Assembly (NCBI GenBank): GCA_016721765.1
Contig: JADKHO010000001.1
Span: 980,001 to 1,044,000 of the forward strand
Reading direction: 5' to 3'
Source: Bacteroidota bacterium
GTDB taxonomy: Bacteria > Bacteroidota > Bacteroidia > UBA4408
Length of the DNA stretch: 64,000 bases
Positions 45,747 through 54,147 of this stretch are shown piece by piece. How positions within the stretch are numbered: position 1 is the first letter of the stretch; the number at the start of each line of letters is the position of its first letter. The notes under the pieces are model-generated. The model was given only the letters and a program-made list of their open reading frames with translations, had not been told where the DNA came from and made no database searches. A program made the translations under genes and the position numbers.

Positions 45747-47222
45747 ATGAATATTTTACATCAGGTTATTGGATTAATGAGCAAAGAAGAAGTGCGGCAT
45801 TTTAAGCTCTACCTCAATCAAACGAACGATAGCGGAGCAAGAAAAGACATACAGCTCTTTGACTCGATTCGAAAAAACTACGAAGCTTTTGATGAAGATA
45901 AGTTTCACAAAAAACAGTATGGTGCAGAAAGCAAAAACTCCTTGTACCGACTAAAAAACAGGCTGTTTGAAGACATTAACAGAAGCACAAATTTGTTATA
46001 CTTCGACTTCGACGATTCAGTTCTTCTATTACATTATTTTATATTGTCGCGCATTTACCAGCGCAAGCAGCAATTCGAAATTGCGTTTTATTATTTAAGC
46101 AAAGCTGAAAAAAAGGGCTTAAGTATTGAAAATTATGAATTGCTTGATTTGGTTTACGCGGAGTTTATCAAACTCTCACAAGAAACCATGTCCGTGAACC
46201 CTGAAAATTATATCGCACTTAGAAAAGAGAACCGTAAAAAGTTACACAAAATTCAAGAGATTGATGATGTGTTGGCGGTGCTTATTTATCGGATTAAAGT
46301 TTCACAAGGATTTGATAGAGGGAATCAAAAAATTTTAGATGTACTCCAAAAAACAATTAATGAGTTTAGCGGAAAATCGGATTTAAAAAACAATACTCAA
46401 TTGCGCTTAAAAATATATCAATCCTTAAGTCGCATATTGCTTCAGCGGCACGACTACCAATCGCTGGAGGTATACTTGTTAGACACATACAAGTCATTTC
46501 AAAAGGAAAAATTATTTACAAAAACAAATCACGAAACCAAATTGCAAATGCTTACCTATTTGATTAACTCGCTTTTTAAAAATGGTAAAATAGCGCAATC
46601 TCTTGAGTTTACGCAGAAACTAAAAGAGGCAATGGACGAGTACAACGGGATGTTGTATGATAAGTACTTGTTTTACTATTATAATTCACTCATGATAAAT
46701 TACTCTGCCAGTGATAAAGAGCGTGCAATTGCAATTTTGGAAGAAGCAAAGGGAATAAAGGCGATAAAGGAATTACCGTTTTATATTGTATTTATTTACC
46801 TTAATCTATCGGTTTTGAACTTTGGATTACGAAACTTTAAAACAGCATTGAAACATCTGGTTTTTATGAGCATTCAAGAAAATTTCAAAAGTTTGGATAC
46901 CGCATTTCAGTTAAAAATTTCGATAACAGAATTGCAAATCAGATATGAATTGGGGGATTTCGAATTTATTGAAAACCGCATCAAACAAATAAAAAAGGAT
47001 TTCAAAAGTCTTTTGGGCGAACAAATCTACGAGCGCGAAAAGGAGTTGTTGAAAATAATGGAGATGAAAATTAATACCGACAACAAATTATCAAAAAAAC
47101 TACTGAGCGCCAAAATATTTGCTTTTCAAAACCTTCAACTCTCGAGCAAAGATAGCGATATTATTAATTACAACACTTGGTTAAATGAGCAAAATAATGA
47201 CCAATTTCATTTGAGGGTATAA
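45747..47222 (+). CDS. Conserved helical (TPR-like) protein of unknown function
   Basis: 491 residues from the ATG at 45747 (MNILHQVIGLMSKEEVRHF), chosen because the -7 element overlaps the ATG at 45726. It is entirely helical and rich in Lys, Leu and Tyr, with TPR-like segments (AFYYLSKAEKKGLS, FKTALKHLVFMS). No signal or membrane segment is seen, so it is probably cytoplasmic. It leads an operon with the photolyase. No known family was recognised. Confidence 0.65.
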   Translation: MNILHQVIGLMSKEEVRHFKLYLNQTNDSGARKDIQLFDSIRKNYEAFDEDKFHKKQYGAESKNSLYRLKNRLFEDINRSTNLLYFDFDDSVLLLHYFILSRIYQRKQQFEIAFYYLSKAEKKGLSIENYELLDLVYAEFIKLSQETMSVNPENYIALRKENRKKLHKIQEIDDVLAVLIYRIKVSQGFDRGNQKILDVLQKTINEFSGKSDLKNNTQLRLKIYQSLSRILLQRHDYQSLEVYLLDTYKSFQKEKLFTKTNHETKLQMLTYLINSLFKNGKIAQSLEFTQKLKEAMDEYNGMLYDKYLFYYYNSLMINYSASDKERAIAILEEAKGIKAIKELPFYIVFIYLNLSVLNFGLRNFKTALKHLVFMSIQENFKSLDTAFQLKISITELQIRYELGDFEFIENRIKQIKKDFKSLLGEQIYEREKELLKIMEMKINTDNKLSKKLLSAKIFAFQNLQLSSKDSDIINYNTWLNEQNNDQFHLRV

Positions 47223-47273
47223 ACATAAGGGGAATGCCTGTGTTTTAGCTTTCTAAAAAACTAAATCATAAAA

Positions 47274-48602
47274 ATGAACACAAAGCAAGAGGTAGTTATA
47301 TTTTGGTTTCGAAGAGATTTACGCCTACGCGACAATGCCGGATTGTACCATGCTTTGAAAAGTGAAAAAGCGGTTTTACCCCTTTTTATATTTGATAAAG
47401 AAATTCTTGATTTGCTGGAGGAGAAGGCAGACAGAAGAGTTGATTTTATTCATAAAACGATAGAAGCACTACAATCGGAACTAGAAGCCATTGGAAGTTC
47501 TTTGTGGGTGGCCCATGGCAACTCGATTGAGGTGTTTAAAGAACTGAATGAGCACTATACATTGAAAAAGATTTTTTTAAATCATGATTACGAACCCGCT
47601 GCAATTGAGCGAGACCAAAAAGTTAAAAACTATTTAGAAAGTATTCAGTGCACATTTCATTCGTTTAAAGATCAGGTTATATTCGAAAAACAGGAGATTG
47701 TTAAGGATGACGGCAGTCCTTACACAGTATTCACTCCCTATATGAAACGCTGGAAAGCGGAGCTAACGGATTTTTATTTAAAGTCATATCCGACAAATAA
47801 ATATTTTTCCAATTTTTTGAAATGGAAAGCAAAAACAGGTTACTCCCTAAAGGAACTTGGATTTGAACAAACCGATACCGTTTTTCCACCACCGGTTTTT
47901 AACATAAATTGCATTTCAAACTATCAGGAAACACGGGATTTTCCTGCATTAAACGGCACAAGCAGAATGAGTTTGCATTTGCGCTTTGGAACGGTAAGCG
48001 TTCGAGAGTTAACACAAAATGCTATAAAATTAAATGAAAAGTGGTGGAACGAATTGATATGGCGTGAGTTTTATATGATGATTTTATTTCATTTTCCACA
48101 TGTGGTTACTTCGGCATTTAAAAAGCAATACAATTCCATTCCATTGAGAAATAATGAAACGGAATTTTATGCATGGTGTAACGGAAAAACCGGATATCCC
48201 ATAGTAGATGCAGGTATGAGAGAACTCAATGCTACCGGATTTATGCACAATCGGGTACGTATGATTGTTGCCAGCTTTTTGGTGAAGCACTTGTTAATAG
48301 ATTGGAAGTGGGGAGAAGCATACTTCGCCAAGAAACTACTCGACTTTGAACTTTCTAGTAACAATGGCGGTTGGCAATGGGCAGCAAGCTCTGGTTGCGA
48401 TGCAGCGCCCTATTTTAGGGTATTTAGCCCCTCGGAACAAACAAAAAAATTTGATTCCCAGTTTACCTATATCCGTAAATGGATTCCGGAGCTAGAAAGC
48501 TTGGATTATCCTGCCCCAATTGTAGACCATAAGTATGCTCGCGAGCGGGTGTTGAAAACTTATAAGTTAGGGTTAAGTAAAGATGGCGATACAGTGATGT
48601 GA
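47274..48602 (+). CDS. phr: Deoxyribodipyrimidine photolyase (class I)
   Basis: 442 residues. It repairs cyclobutane pyrimidine dimers with blue light using FAD. The N-terminal photolyase domain begins IFWFRRDLRLRDNAGL and the FAD-binding helical domain contains WREFYMMI, YPIVDAGMRELNATGFMHNR and ELSSNNGGWQWAASSGCDAA. It lies 51 bases after the TPR-like gene and 55 before the Lon-N gene. Its nearness to the CarH-like regulator suggests a light-stress island. A DASH-type cryptochrome is less likely from the C-terminal signature. Confidence 0.92.
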   Translation: MNTKQEVVIFWFRRDLRLRDNAGLYHALKSEKAVLPLFIFDKEILDLLEEKADRRVDFIHKTIEALQSELEAIGSSLWVAHGNSIEVFKELNEHYTLKKIFLNHDYEPAAIERDQKVKNYLESIQCTFHSFKDQVIFEKQEIVKDDGSPYTVFTPYMKRWKAELTDFYLKSYPTNKYFSNFLKWKAKTGYSLKELGFEQTDTVFPPPVFNINCISNYQETRDFPALNGTSRMSLHLRFGTVSVRELTQNAIKLNEKWWNELIWREFYMMILFHFPHVVTSAFKKQYNSIPLRNNETEFYAWCNGKTGYPIVDAGMRELNATGFMHNRVRMIVASFLVKHLLIDWKWGEAYFAKKLLDFELSSNNGGWQWAASSGCDAAPYFRVFSPSEQTKKFDSQFTYIRKWIPELESLDYPAPIVDHKYARERVLKTYKLGLSKDGDTVM

Positions 48603-48657
48603 TTTTCAAATTAAATTTCTTTATTTGCCGCAAATTTCAAAAACTACCTGTTTTTTT

Positions 48658-49251
48658 ATGCCGCGGCTAACTGCTTTTTTTCCACTTAACGTGATGATAT
48701 TGCCTGGCGAAAAAATGCGTCTGCATATATTTGAACCGCGCTACAAGCAATTAGTTAACGAATGTATTAGCAATGAAAGCACTTTTGGAATTCCATTTGT
48801 ACTCAACACGAGTTTGATGAATGCGGGATCCGAGGTAAAAGTTACCAAACTAATAACCCGTTACGCAAATGGCGAAATGGATATTGAAATTGAAGGTTGC
48901 CGAATGTTTTACCTACTAGATTTTCAGGATCCATTTGTTGGTAAACTGTATTCCGGAGGTAACATTACATTTGTAGAAAATCCACTTATCTCGGAGGATG
49001 GCCAATTGGTGAACTTTTTCCTTTCTTTTTACCGAACCTTTCATGAAAAAAAAATAAGTATAGAAAACATCGACAATTTGAGAGTCTTTGATTTGGCCAG
49101 AATGATAAATCTGAATAACCAACAGAAATATGAATTGGTCGATTTAAAATCAAACCGATCCCGACACAGTTTTTTTATTCACCAAATGCGATTTCTCTTG
49201 TTAATTAAGGAGCAAGAAAAAAAACTCAATAACAACTTTTTACTTAACTAA
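48658..49251 (+). CDS. Lon N-terminal (substrate-binding) domain protein
   Basis: 197 residues from the ATG at 48658 (MPRLTAFFPLNVMILPGEK); an earlier TTG at 48625 is unlikely. It corresponds to the Lon LAN/substrate-binding domain alone (LHIFEPRYKQLVNECIS, TYLITRYANGEMDIEIEG-like, at about 30-90), with no ATPase or protease part. Such stand-alone proteins occur widely and their role is unknown. It is last in the photolyase operon. Confidence 0.8.
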   Translation: MPRLTAFFPLNVMILPGEKMRLHIFEPRYKQLVNECISNESTFGIPFVLNTSLMNAGSEVKVTKLITRYANGEMDIEIEGCRMFYLLDFQDPFVGKLYSGGNITFVENPLISEDGQLVNFFLSFYRTFHEKKISIENIDNLRVFDLARMINLNNQQKYELVDLKSNRSRHSFFIHQMRFLLLIKEQEKKLNNNFLLN

Positions 49252-49307
49252 TTTCCTTTGTTAATCGAATAATCCAAAAAGAGGCGAGTACACTTCCAAA
49301 AAAGAAC

Positions 49308-49315
49308 TATTTTTG
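49308..49315 (+). promoter_or_regulatory. Bacteroidota -7 promoter element
   Basis: TATTTTTG followed by CGACC, 17 bases before the lipoprotein ATG at 49333. Confidence 0.5.
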
Positions 49316-49332
49316 CGACCTTGCATCAAACA

Positions 49333-50124
49333 ATGAGACAGAAAACAGTTCGATTTTTTAGTTTAATAATCCTACCCTTTTTGGTAGGTACGGCTTGTAA
49401 AAAAAACGAAGCAAACACCGATTCCGAACCTGCCAGTCCTCCGGATGTTACTGCACCTAGTTATATTTTTTCTCGATTTGACGCGAATGGTTTGCTAAAA
49501 GTTCAACGCACTTTTGCCTATTGGAACGACCCCTTGAATGGAATTTCAGTTACAAGTTCAGCGGAAGCGACTGCTAGTTTCAAACTCTCCCCCTTTGATA
49601 CTGCTTTTGCAGATATGGGCGCCCTTTTTTGCCAATTTCGAAACGTTCCTAAACAAGCCAATGACTCCTATTTATTAAATGGAAATGCGGCAGCAAGCAT
49701 GAATTTTCAAGACACCACCGGAGTGGATTGGAATGCCGCGGGAAATCCATTAATTGGATTGGTTGCCTTTACATTTGTGACAGATAAACCAATGCCTATT
49801 TATTACGGCATTACAAATAACTCAATACCAACTGATATTACCAGAAGCCTAGGTTTTCAAATTCCACTTGGCGCAAATTTAAAGGATGCAGACTCGGTAT
49901 TTATTAGCCTAACTGTTGGACAAAAATCTGTTAAAAAAACGATTGGGGGGCTCTCCTCTTATTGCGCATTTTCGAATACGGAACTTAGTTCCCTTGGAGC
50001 ATCTGATGGGGTTTCGGGATTAATACAGGTTTCACCCCTTAATTTTGATGCAATAGCTGTGGGTGTAAATAAGATTTATGCCGCTAATCAGTCTATCTAC
50101 ACTAGATTTGTAACGGTAAAATAA
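49333..50124 (+). CDS. Lipoprotein of an unrecognised family (copy 2)
   Basis: 263 residues from the ATG at 49333 with a lipoprotein signal ending FLVGTAC. It is a paralog of the gene at 30928-31719: VDWNAAGNPL against TDWTIAGNSS, DADSVFISL against NADSVFVTI, CAFSNTELSSLGASDGVSG against CTFTAAQLAALGATNGSAN, and ends YTRFVTVK against YTKFITVE. Its 3' end overlaps the convergent kinase gene by 23 bases. It may be a surface ligand or sensor associated with that two-component system, but this is inference. Confidence 0.75.
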   Translation: MRQKTVRFFSLIILPFLVGTACKKNEANTDSEPASPPDVTAPSYIFSRFDANGLLKVQRTFAYWNDPLNGISVTSSAEATASFKLSPFDTAFADMGALFCQFRNVPKQANDSYLLNGNAAASMNFQDTTGVDWNAAGNPLIGLVAFTFVTDKPMPIYYGITNNSIPTDITRSLGFQIPLGANLKDADSVFISLTVGQKSVKKTIGGLSSYCAFSNTELSSLGASDGVSGLIQVSPLNFDAIAVGVNKIYAANQSIYTRFVTVK

Positions 50125-53100
50125 TTTCAACACGGGTTCCTTTGCCTACCGAGCTGGCAACATGAATGGAACCACTCAGCATTTCTATTAACTCGCTTAT
50201 GATGATGTATCCCAATCCATTTCCCCCATCTCCAATGGTTGGATTGCTGGAAGTTACCGGTTTTTTTTCTTGTATGTTTTGAATGCGTTGCAACTGTTCT
50301 TGTGTCATTCCTACACCATTGTCTTCAATTACAATGCTATAGGTGTGTTCAAGAGCCAACCCCGTAATTGTAATTAAACCATTGCTTGTAAACTTAGTTG
50401 AGTTTGAAATAAGATTATGTAAGACAATAAAAAGGATACTCTTATCGCTTTTGATTAAATCATCATCAGAAATCTTATTTATGATTACAGTGCCCTTGTT
50501 GGAGGCAATTTCTTTAAACATATCAGCCACCTCTTCCAAAAAGGCGTTTAGTGCTACATTGCTCTTGTTAAGCGTTATCCTTTTGTTTTGATGTTTAATC
50601 CAATTCAATATATTTTGAGCGTTGTCATGCAATTTTTCGGATGTGTTCTTAATATCTATAAGTGCCTCTTGTATTTTTTCAGAATCAATTTTTGCATGCT
50701 TTTCCGATCCTTTTCGTGCCACCATGGTAATAAACCGAAGGGGTGTAACTATATCATGCGAAATTATTGAGATGAGTTTGTCTTTAACACTTACCGATTC
50801 TTTTAATTCGGCATTTGCCATAATAAGCTCCATCGTGCGTTGTTGCACACTTTTCTCTAAGGCAATATTTCTTTTTTGAATATTTCGTGCATATAGCCGT
50901 GCCACTACAAATGAAAATAAAAGTGTTCCAATTAGGCAAATAATATAAAACGAAAGCGTTTCATAAAACTTTTTTGGAATGCTTATTTGAAGCGCAGTGC
51001 TGATATAATTGGTCGCATCAAAACCCGAACGTTTTCGCAACCTAAATGTGTATTCTCCGGAGGGCAAATTGGAAAACACCAAACTGTTTTGTGCAATTTT
51101 AAGAGGAACCCATTTCTTTGTATAACCTTCAAGACAATATTCAATGTCCAAATTGTCCGGCGTTCCCCAGTAGGGGGTTGAAAATTCGATTCTTAGGGTT
51201 CCGAAGTCCTTCCCAAGTACCAAATGTTTGTCAACAGAAAACAAGCTATCATCCGCAAAAACACCATCTATAAAAAATGGCTTAAAGAAATCAGGGTTTT
51301 TTATCTCCGAAGGTTTGAACCAAACTAAGCCTTCAACATTTGGCATAGAGGTATATCCGTTCTTAAGATTAACAACAGGGGGAACACAACCCCCATTAAA
51401 TTCCGGGCTTAATATTCCGTCTTCTTCCCCATAGTGCATGTACGACACCTTAAAGCTGGTATCTTTAAAATAGTGATCGAGATCATTAAAGCGCGTTTTG
51501 TAAATACCGTTGCTTGTTCCAATCCAAGTATAGCCTAGCGTATCGTTAACAAAAAAATAAGCCTGAAGTAAATAGTGGTTCCGGTCTAAAGGCATTTGAA
51601 CAGCCTTGCCATCCTTATAGAAATAGTACCCTCTTCCAAAAGTTCCAATGATTAAGTAATCTTTAAACAATGTAAAATTATAAGGGTATTTTTGATAAAG
51701 ATCCTGCAAGGTATCCACAGTGTTGCGAACCGGGTCATATTTAAAAACACCGGTATAATTGCAAAACCAAATTTTATTTTCCTTCCACCTCATTATTTGA
51801 AATAGATTCGAGTTGGAACTGTTATTATCTAATAATTTAACAGTATGCAATGTGTCGTTTTTAATGTATCCAATGCTATTAGTAGTTCCTACCCATATAG
51901 AATCCCCTTCTTGGTAATAACACAACACAAAACTTTTACGTGGGTCATAAATAGGAGTACTGATATTTGTTTTTGGATTAAGTTTTTTTAAGTGTTCTTC
52001 TCCGCTCAAGTAATACAAAAAACCACTCCTATCCCTAAAAATATTGTCGGAATAATTGCGTTTAATTTTCAACGAACTTTTTGTTCCCCCCTTTATTGAA
52101 AACTCTCGATTCCAATCTGTAAAGATGCGATTGCTATCTAACTCTAGTTGACAATAATACGCATTGTTTGTACCCCTTTCGGGATTGGGGTAAGTGAGAA
52201 ATTTAAACTTTTGCTCCCGGTATATAAATAAGCCTCTTGTATCTGTACTTACTAATAATAAGTTATCCTGTGGCTTATAAATGAGTGCATTAATGATACA
52301 ATTTTGAGGAAGTTCATTTGTTATAAAAGAACTTTCTATTATTTTAGGATTGTTTTTAATGGCAGAAAATTCGTATAAATTATTTTCAATTAAAACGCAC
52401 GAAGCAGAACTATTGTAATCCCACACGGTACTGCTCAATAATTCTGGAAGTGCCTTAAAATAGGGGTCTTTTAATATATCTCCTTTAATCATACACATTT
52501 CAGCTCTCCACTGTTTTTGGTTCACCCAATAGAGTTGGTTTTGTTCAGAAAAGAAATAAATCTCACGGTTGATGCAAATAAAGTTACGAGGGTTAAATTG
52601 TTCCAGATTGAGGTCCTTTTTGTGCGTTGTAAAATGATACAATCCAAGTCCTGTTTTTGTACGAATAATGCAATCTTCGCGAGACTGAGGGAAAAGGTAA
52701 AGTGGTGGAAAAAACCAATTGGTATCACGCTTTGCATTAAAATGAGGGGTTGTGCTTTTAAAATAAAAATTTTTACTAGGAAGAAAGCCCTTCGATGTGT
52801 AATAATTAATAGAGTTAACAGCGCCTTTTCTAAGGGTGTCTATTTTTTGATTTTTAATTTCAAAAACAGTTCCGCTTGCATCTAAAGCTAAAATCTCCCC
52901 ATCCAGTGTACGACTTAGCAAAAATGCAGTATAGGGAACCTTTGAGGTAACAAAATTCCTGAAATTATAACCGTCGAAACGAAGTAAACCATTGGTATAG
53001 GTTGCCCAAAGAAAGCCGTCTTTGTCAAATTGTAGGCTCTTTAAATCGTTATCCGGAAGACCCGTTTTTGTGGTAAAATTGCTAATAAAAAACTTTTTTT

Positions 53101-53173
53101 GTGCAAAAACGGACGGGCTCGATAGAACGAGTATTAAAAGCAAAAGAAGGTGAATTTTCGCTTTTAAAAACAT
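50102..53173 (-). CDS. Reg_prop/Y_Y_Y sensor histidine kinase
   Basis: 1023 residues. A signal peptide (ends SPSVFAQ) is followed by a long periplasmic beta-propeller-type sensor (Reg_prop repeats such as LPDNDLKSLQFDKDGFLWA), a Y_Y_Y-like domain (EYCLEGYTKKWVPL), a membrane segment near 745-765 (FYIICLIGTLLFSFVVARLYARN as two parts), then HisKA with the phospho-His at about 803 (LISIISHDIVTPL) and HATPase (DNGVGM, GDGGNGLGY). It lacks a fused receiver or AraC domain and pairs with the LuxR-type regulator 2 bases upstream. Confidence 0.88.
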   Translation of the reverse strand: MFLKAKIHLLLLLILVLSSPSVFAQKKFFISNFTTKTGLPDNDLKSLQFDKDGFLWATYTNGLLRFDGYNFRNFVTSKVPYTAFLLSRTLDGEILALDASGTVFEIKNQKIDTLRKGAVNSINYYTSKGFLPSKNFYFKSTTPHFNAKRDTNWFFPPLYLFPQSREDCIIRTKTGLGLYHFTTHKKDLNLEQFNPRNFICINREIYFFSEQNQLYWVNQKQWRAEMCMIKGDILKDPYFKALPELLSSTVWDYNSSASCVLIENNLYEFSAIKNNPKIIESSFITNELPQNCIINALIYKPQDNLLLVSTDTRGLFIYREQKFKFLTYPNPERGTNNAYYCQLELDSNRIFTDWNREFSIKGGTKSSLKIKRNYSDNIFRDRSGFLYYLSGEEHLKKLNPKTNISTPIYDPRKSFVLCYYQEGDSIWVGTTNSIGYIKNDTLHTVKLLDNNSSNSNLFQIMRWKENKIWFCNYTGVFKYDPVRNTVDTLQDLYQKYPYNFTLFKDYLIIGTFGRGYYFYKDGKAVQMPLDRNHYLLQAYFFVNDTLGYTWIGTSNGIYKTRFNDLDHYFKDTSFKVSYMHYGEEDGILSPEFNGGCVPPVVNLKNGYTSMPNVEGLVWFKPSEIKNPDFFKPFFIDGVFADDSLFSVDKHLVLGKDFGTLRIEFSTPYWGTPDNLDIEYCLEGYTKKWVPLKIAQNSLVFSNLPSGEYTFRLRKRSGFDATNYISTALQISIPKKFYETLSFYIICLIGTLLFSFVVARLYARNIQKRNIALEKSVQQRTMELIMANAELKESVSVKDKLISIISHDIVTPLRFITMVARKGSEKHAKIDSEKIQEALIDIKNTSEKLHDNAQNILNWIKHQNKRITLNKSNVALNAFLEEVADMFKEIASNKGTVIINKISDDDLIKSDKSILFIVLHNLISNSTKFTSNGLITITGLALEHTYSIVIEDNGVGMTQEQLQRIQNIQEKKPVTSSNPTIGDGGNGLGYIIISELIEMLSGSIHVASSVGKGTRVEIILPLQI

Positions 53174-53175
53174 TG

Positions 53176-53802
53176 CTAATACCGATAAACTCTTGCAAGA
53201 TTTTGCAAGTCAATTAAATTTGAAACACCCAGCTTGTCGAACAGGCGAGCCTTAAAAGTAGCAACTGTATTGGCCTTTAAATCAAGCTGTTCTGCAATTT
53301 CTTTTACTCCTGCTCCCTTAAGTAAATAATTTAATACTTCGGTTTCGCGGTCAGATAATTGTTCAAAAGGATTTTGTGAGAATCCCTTTTTGGATTGTTC
53401 TTGTGCGATTAAATCTTGTAAAACAGGGCTTATGTATTTTTTGTTGTTGAAAAAAAGCTCTAAAGCTCTTAAGACCTCTGGCTCTGGGCTTTGTTTGTTT
53501 AAAAAGCCATTGGCCCCCAAATGAAGCATTCTTTTGCCAAAGATATCTTCAGGACTCATTGTATAAATAAGTATGGCAACATCCGGATATTTTTTTCGGA
53601 GCACTTGAAAAATTTCAAGCACGTTTCCATCTTGCAATTGCATGTCAAGAATTAAATGACTGATTGTTTTTTCGGTCATTAAATCGAGTATACCTTGAGT
53701 GGACTCGGTTTCATAAATTGTAAACTTTCCAAAATGGGAGTCTAGTAAGAACTTTAGTCCCCTTCGGATAATCACATGATCATCAGCAATTAATACATTC
53801 AT
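53176..53802 (-). CDS. NarL/LuxR-family response regulator
   Basis: 208 residues. An N-terminal receiver domain has acidic pocket ADDH and phospho-acceptor in HLILDMQLQDG; a C-terminal LuxR HTH reads LSDRETEVLNYLLKGAGVKEIAEQLDLK. It precedes the Reg_prop kinase by 2 bases on the same strand, so the two are one operon and one two-component system. Confidence 0.92.
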   Translation of the reverse strand: MNVLIADDHVIIRRGLKFLLDSHFGKFTIYETESTQGILDLMTEKTISHLILDMQLQDGNVLEIFQVLRKKYPDVAILIYTMSPEDIFGKRMLHLGANGFLNKQSPEPEVLRALELFFNNKKYISPVLQDLIAQEQSKKGFSQNPFEQLSDRETEVLNYLLKGAGVKEIAEQLDLKANTVATFKARLFDKLGVSNLIDLQNLARVYRY

Positions 53803-54147
53803 AGCAAGGGAAATCCTTTTTTTAACCTTCGCTAAATTAGCTATTTATTTGAAAATATTTTTAGTCACTATTATTCTGTCAGAATTTGTTAATCTTATAA
53901 TTGAGGCAAACTTTCAAATAATCTTAACAATTCGTCGAAAAAGTGTAACCTAAATCACTAAATCTCGTTTGCCTTACGACCGAACAGAGTTGTAAACTAT
54001 TTAATGTTAGAATTTTGTCGATAAGTTAATTTTTATTTATTTTTAACGAAGTATTTTTACCCAAACACCGCGATTGATTTTATGGTTCATTTAATTTTTA
54101 AAGCAATTGCGGCTTTTAGTATCACTAATTAATTAAACCACACGATC
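53803..54147. other. 345-bp divergent intergenic region
   Basis: It separates the response-regulator gene (minus) from the giant surface protein (plus). It is AT-rich. No exact TAnnTTTG with good spacing was found; near matches are TATTTTTA around 54051 (plus strand) and TAATTTAG (minus strand) around 53833. No RNA or repeat was recognised. Confidence 0.4.
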
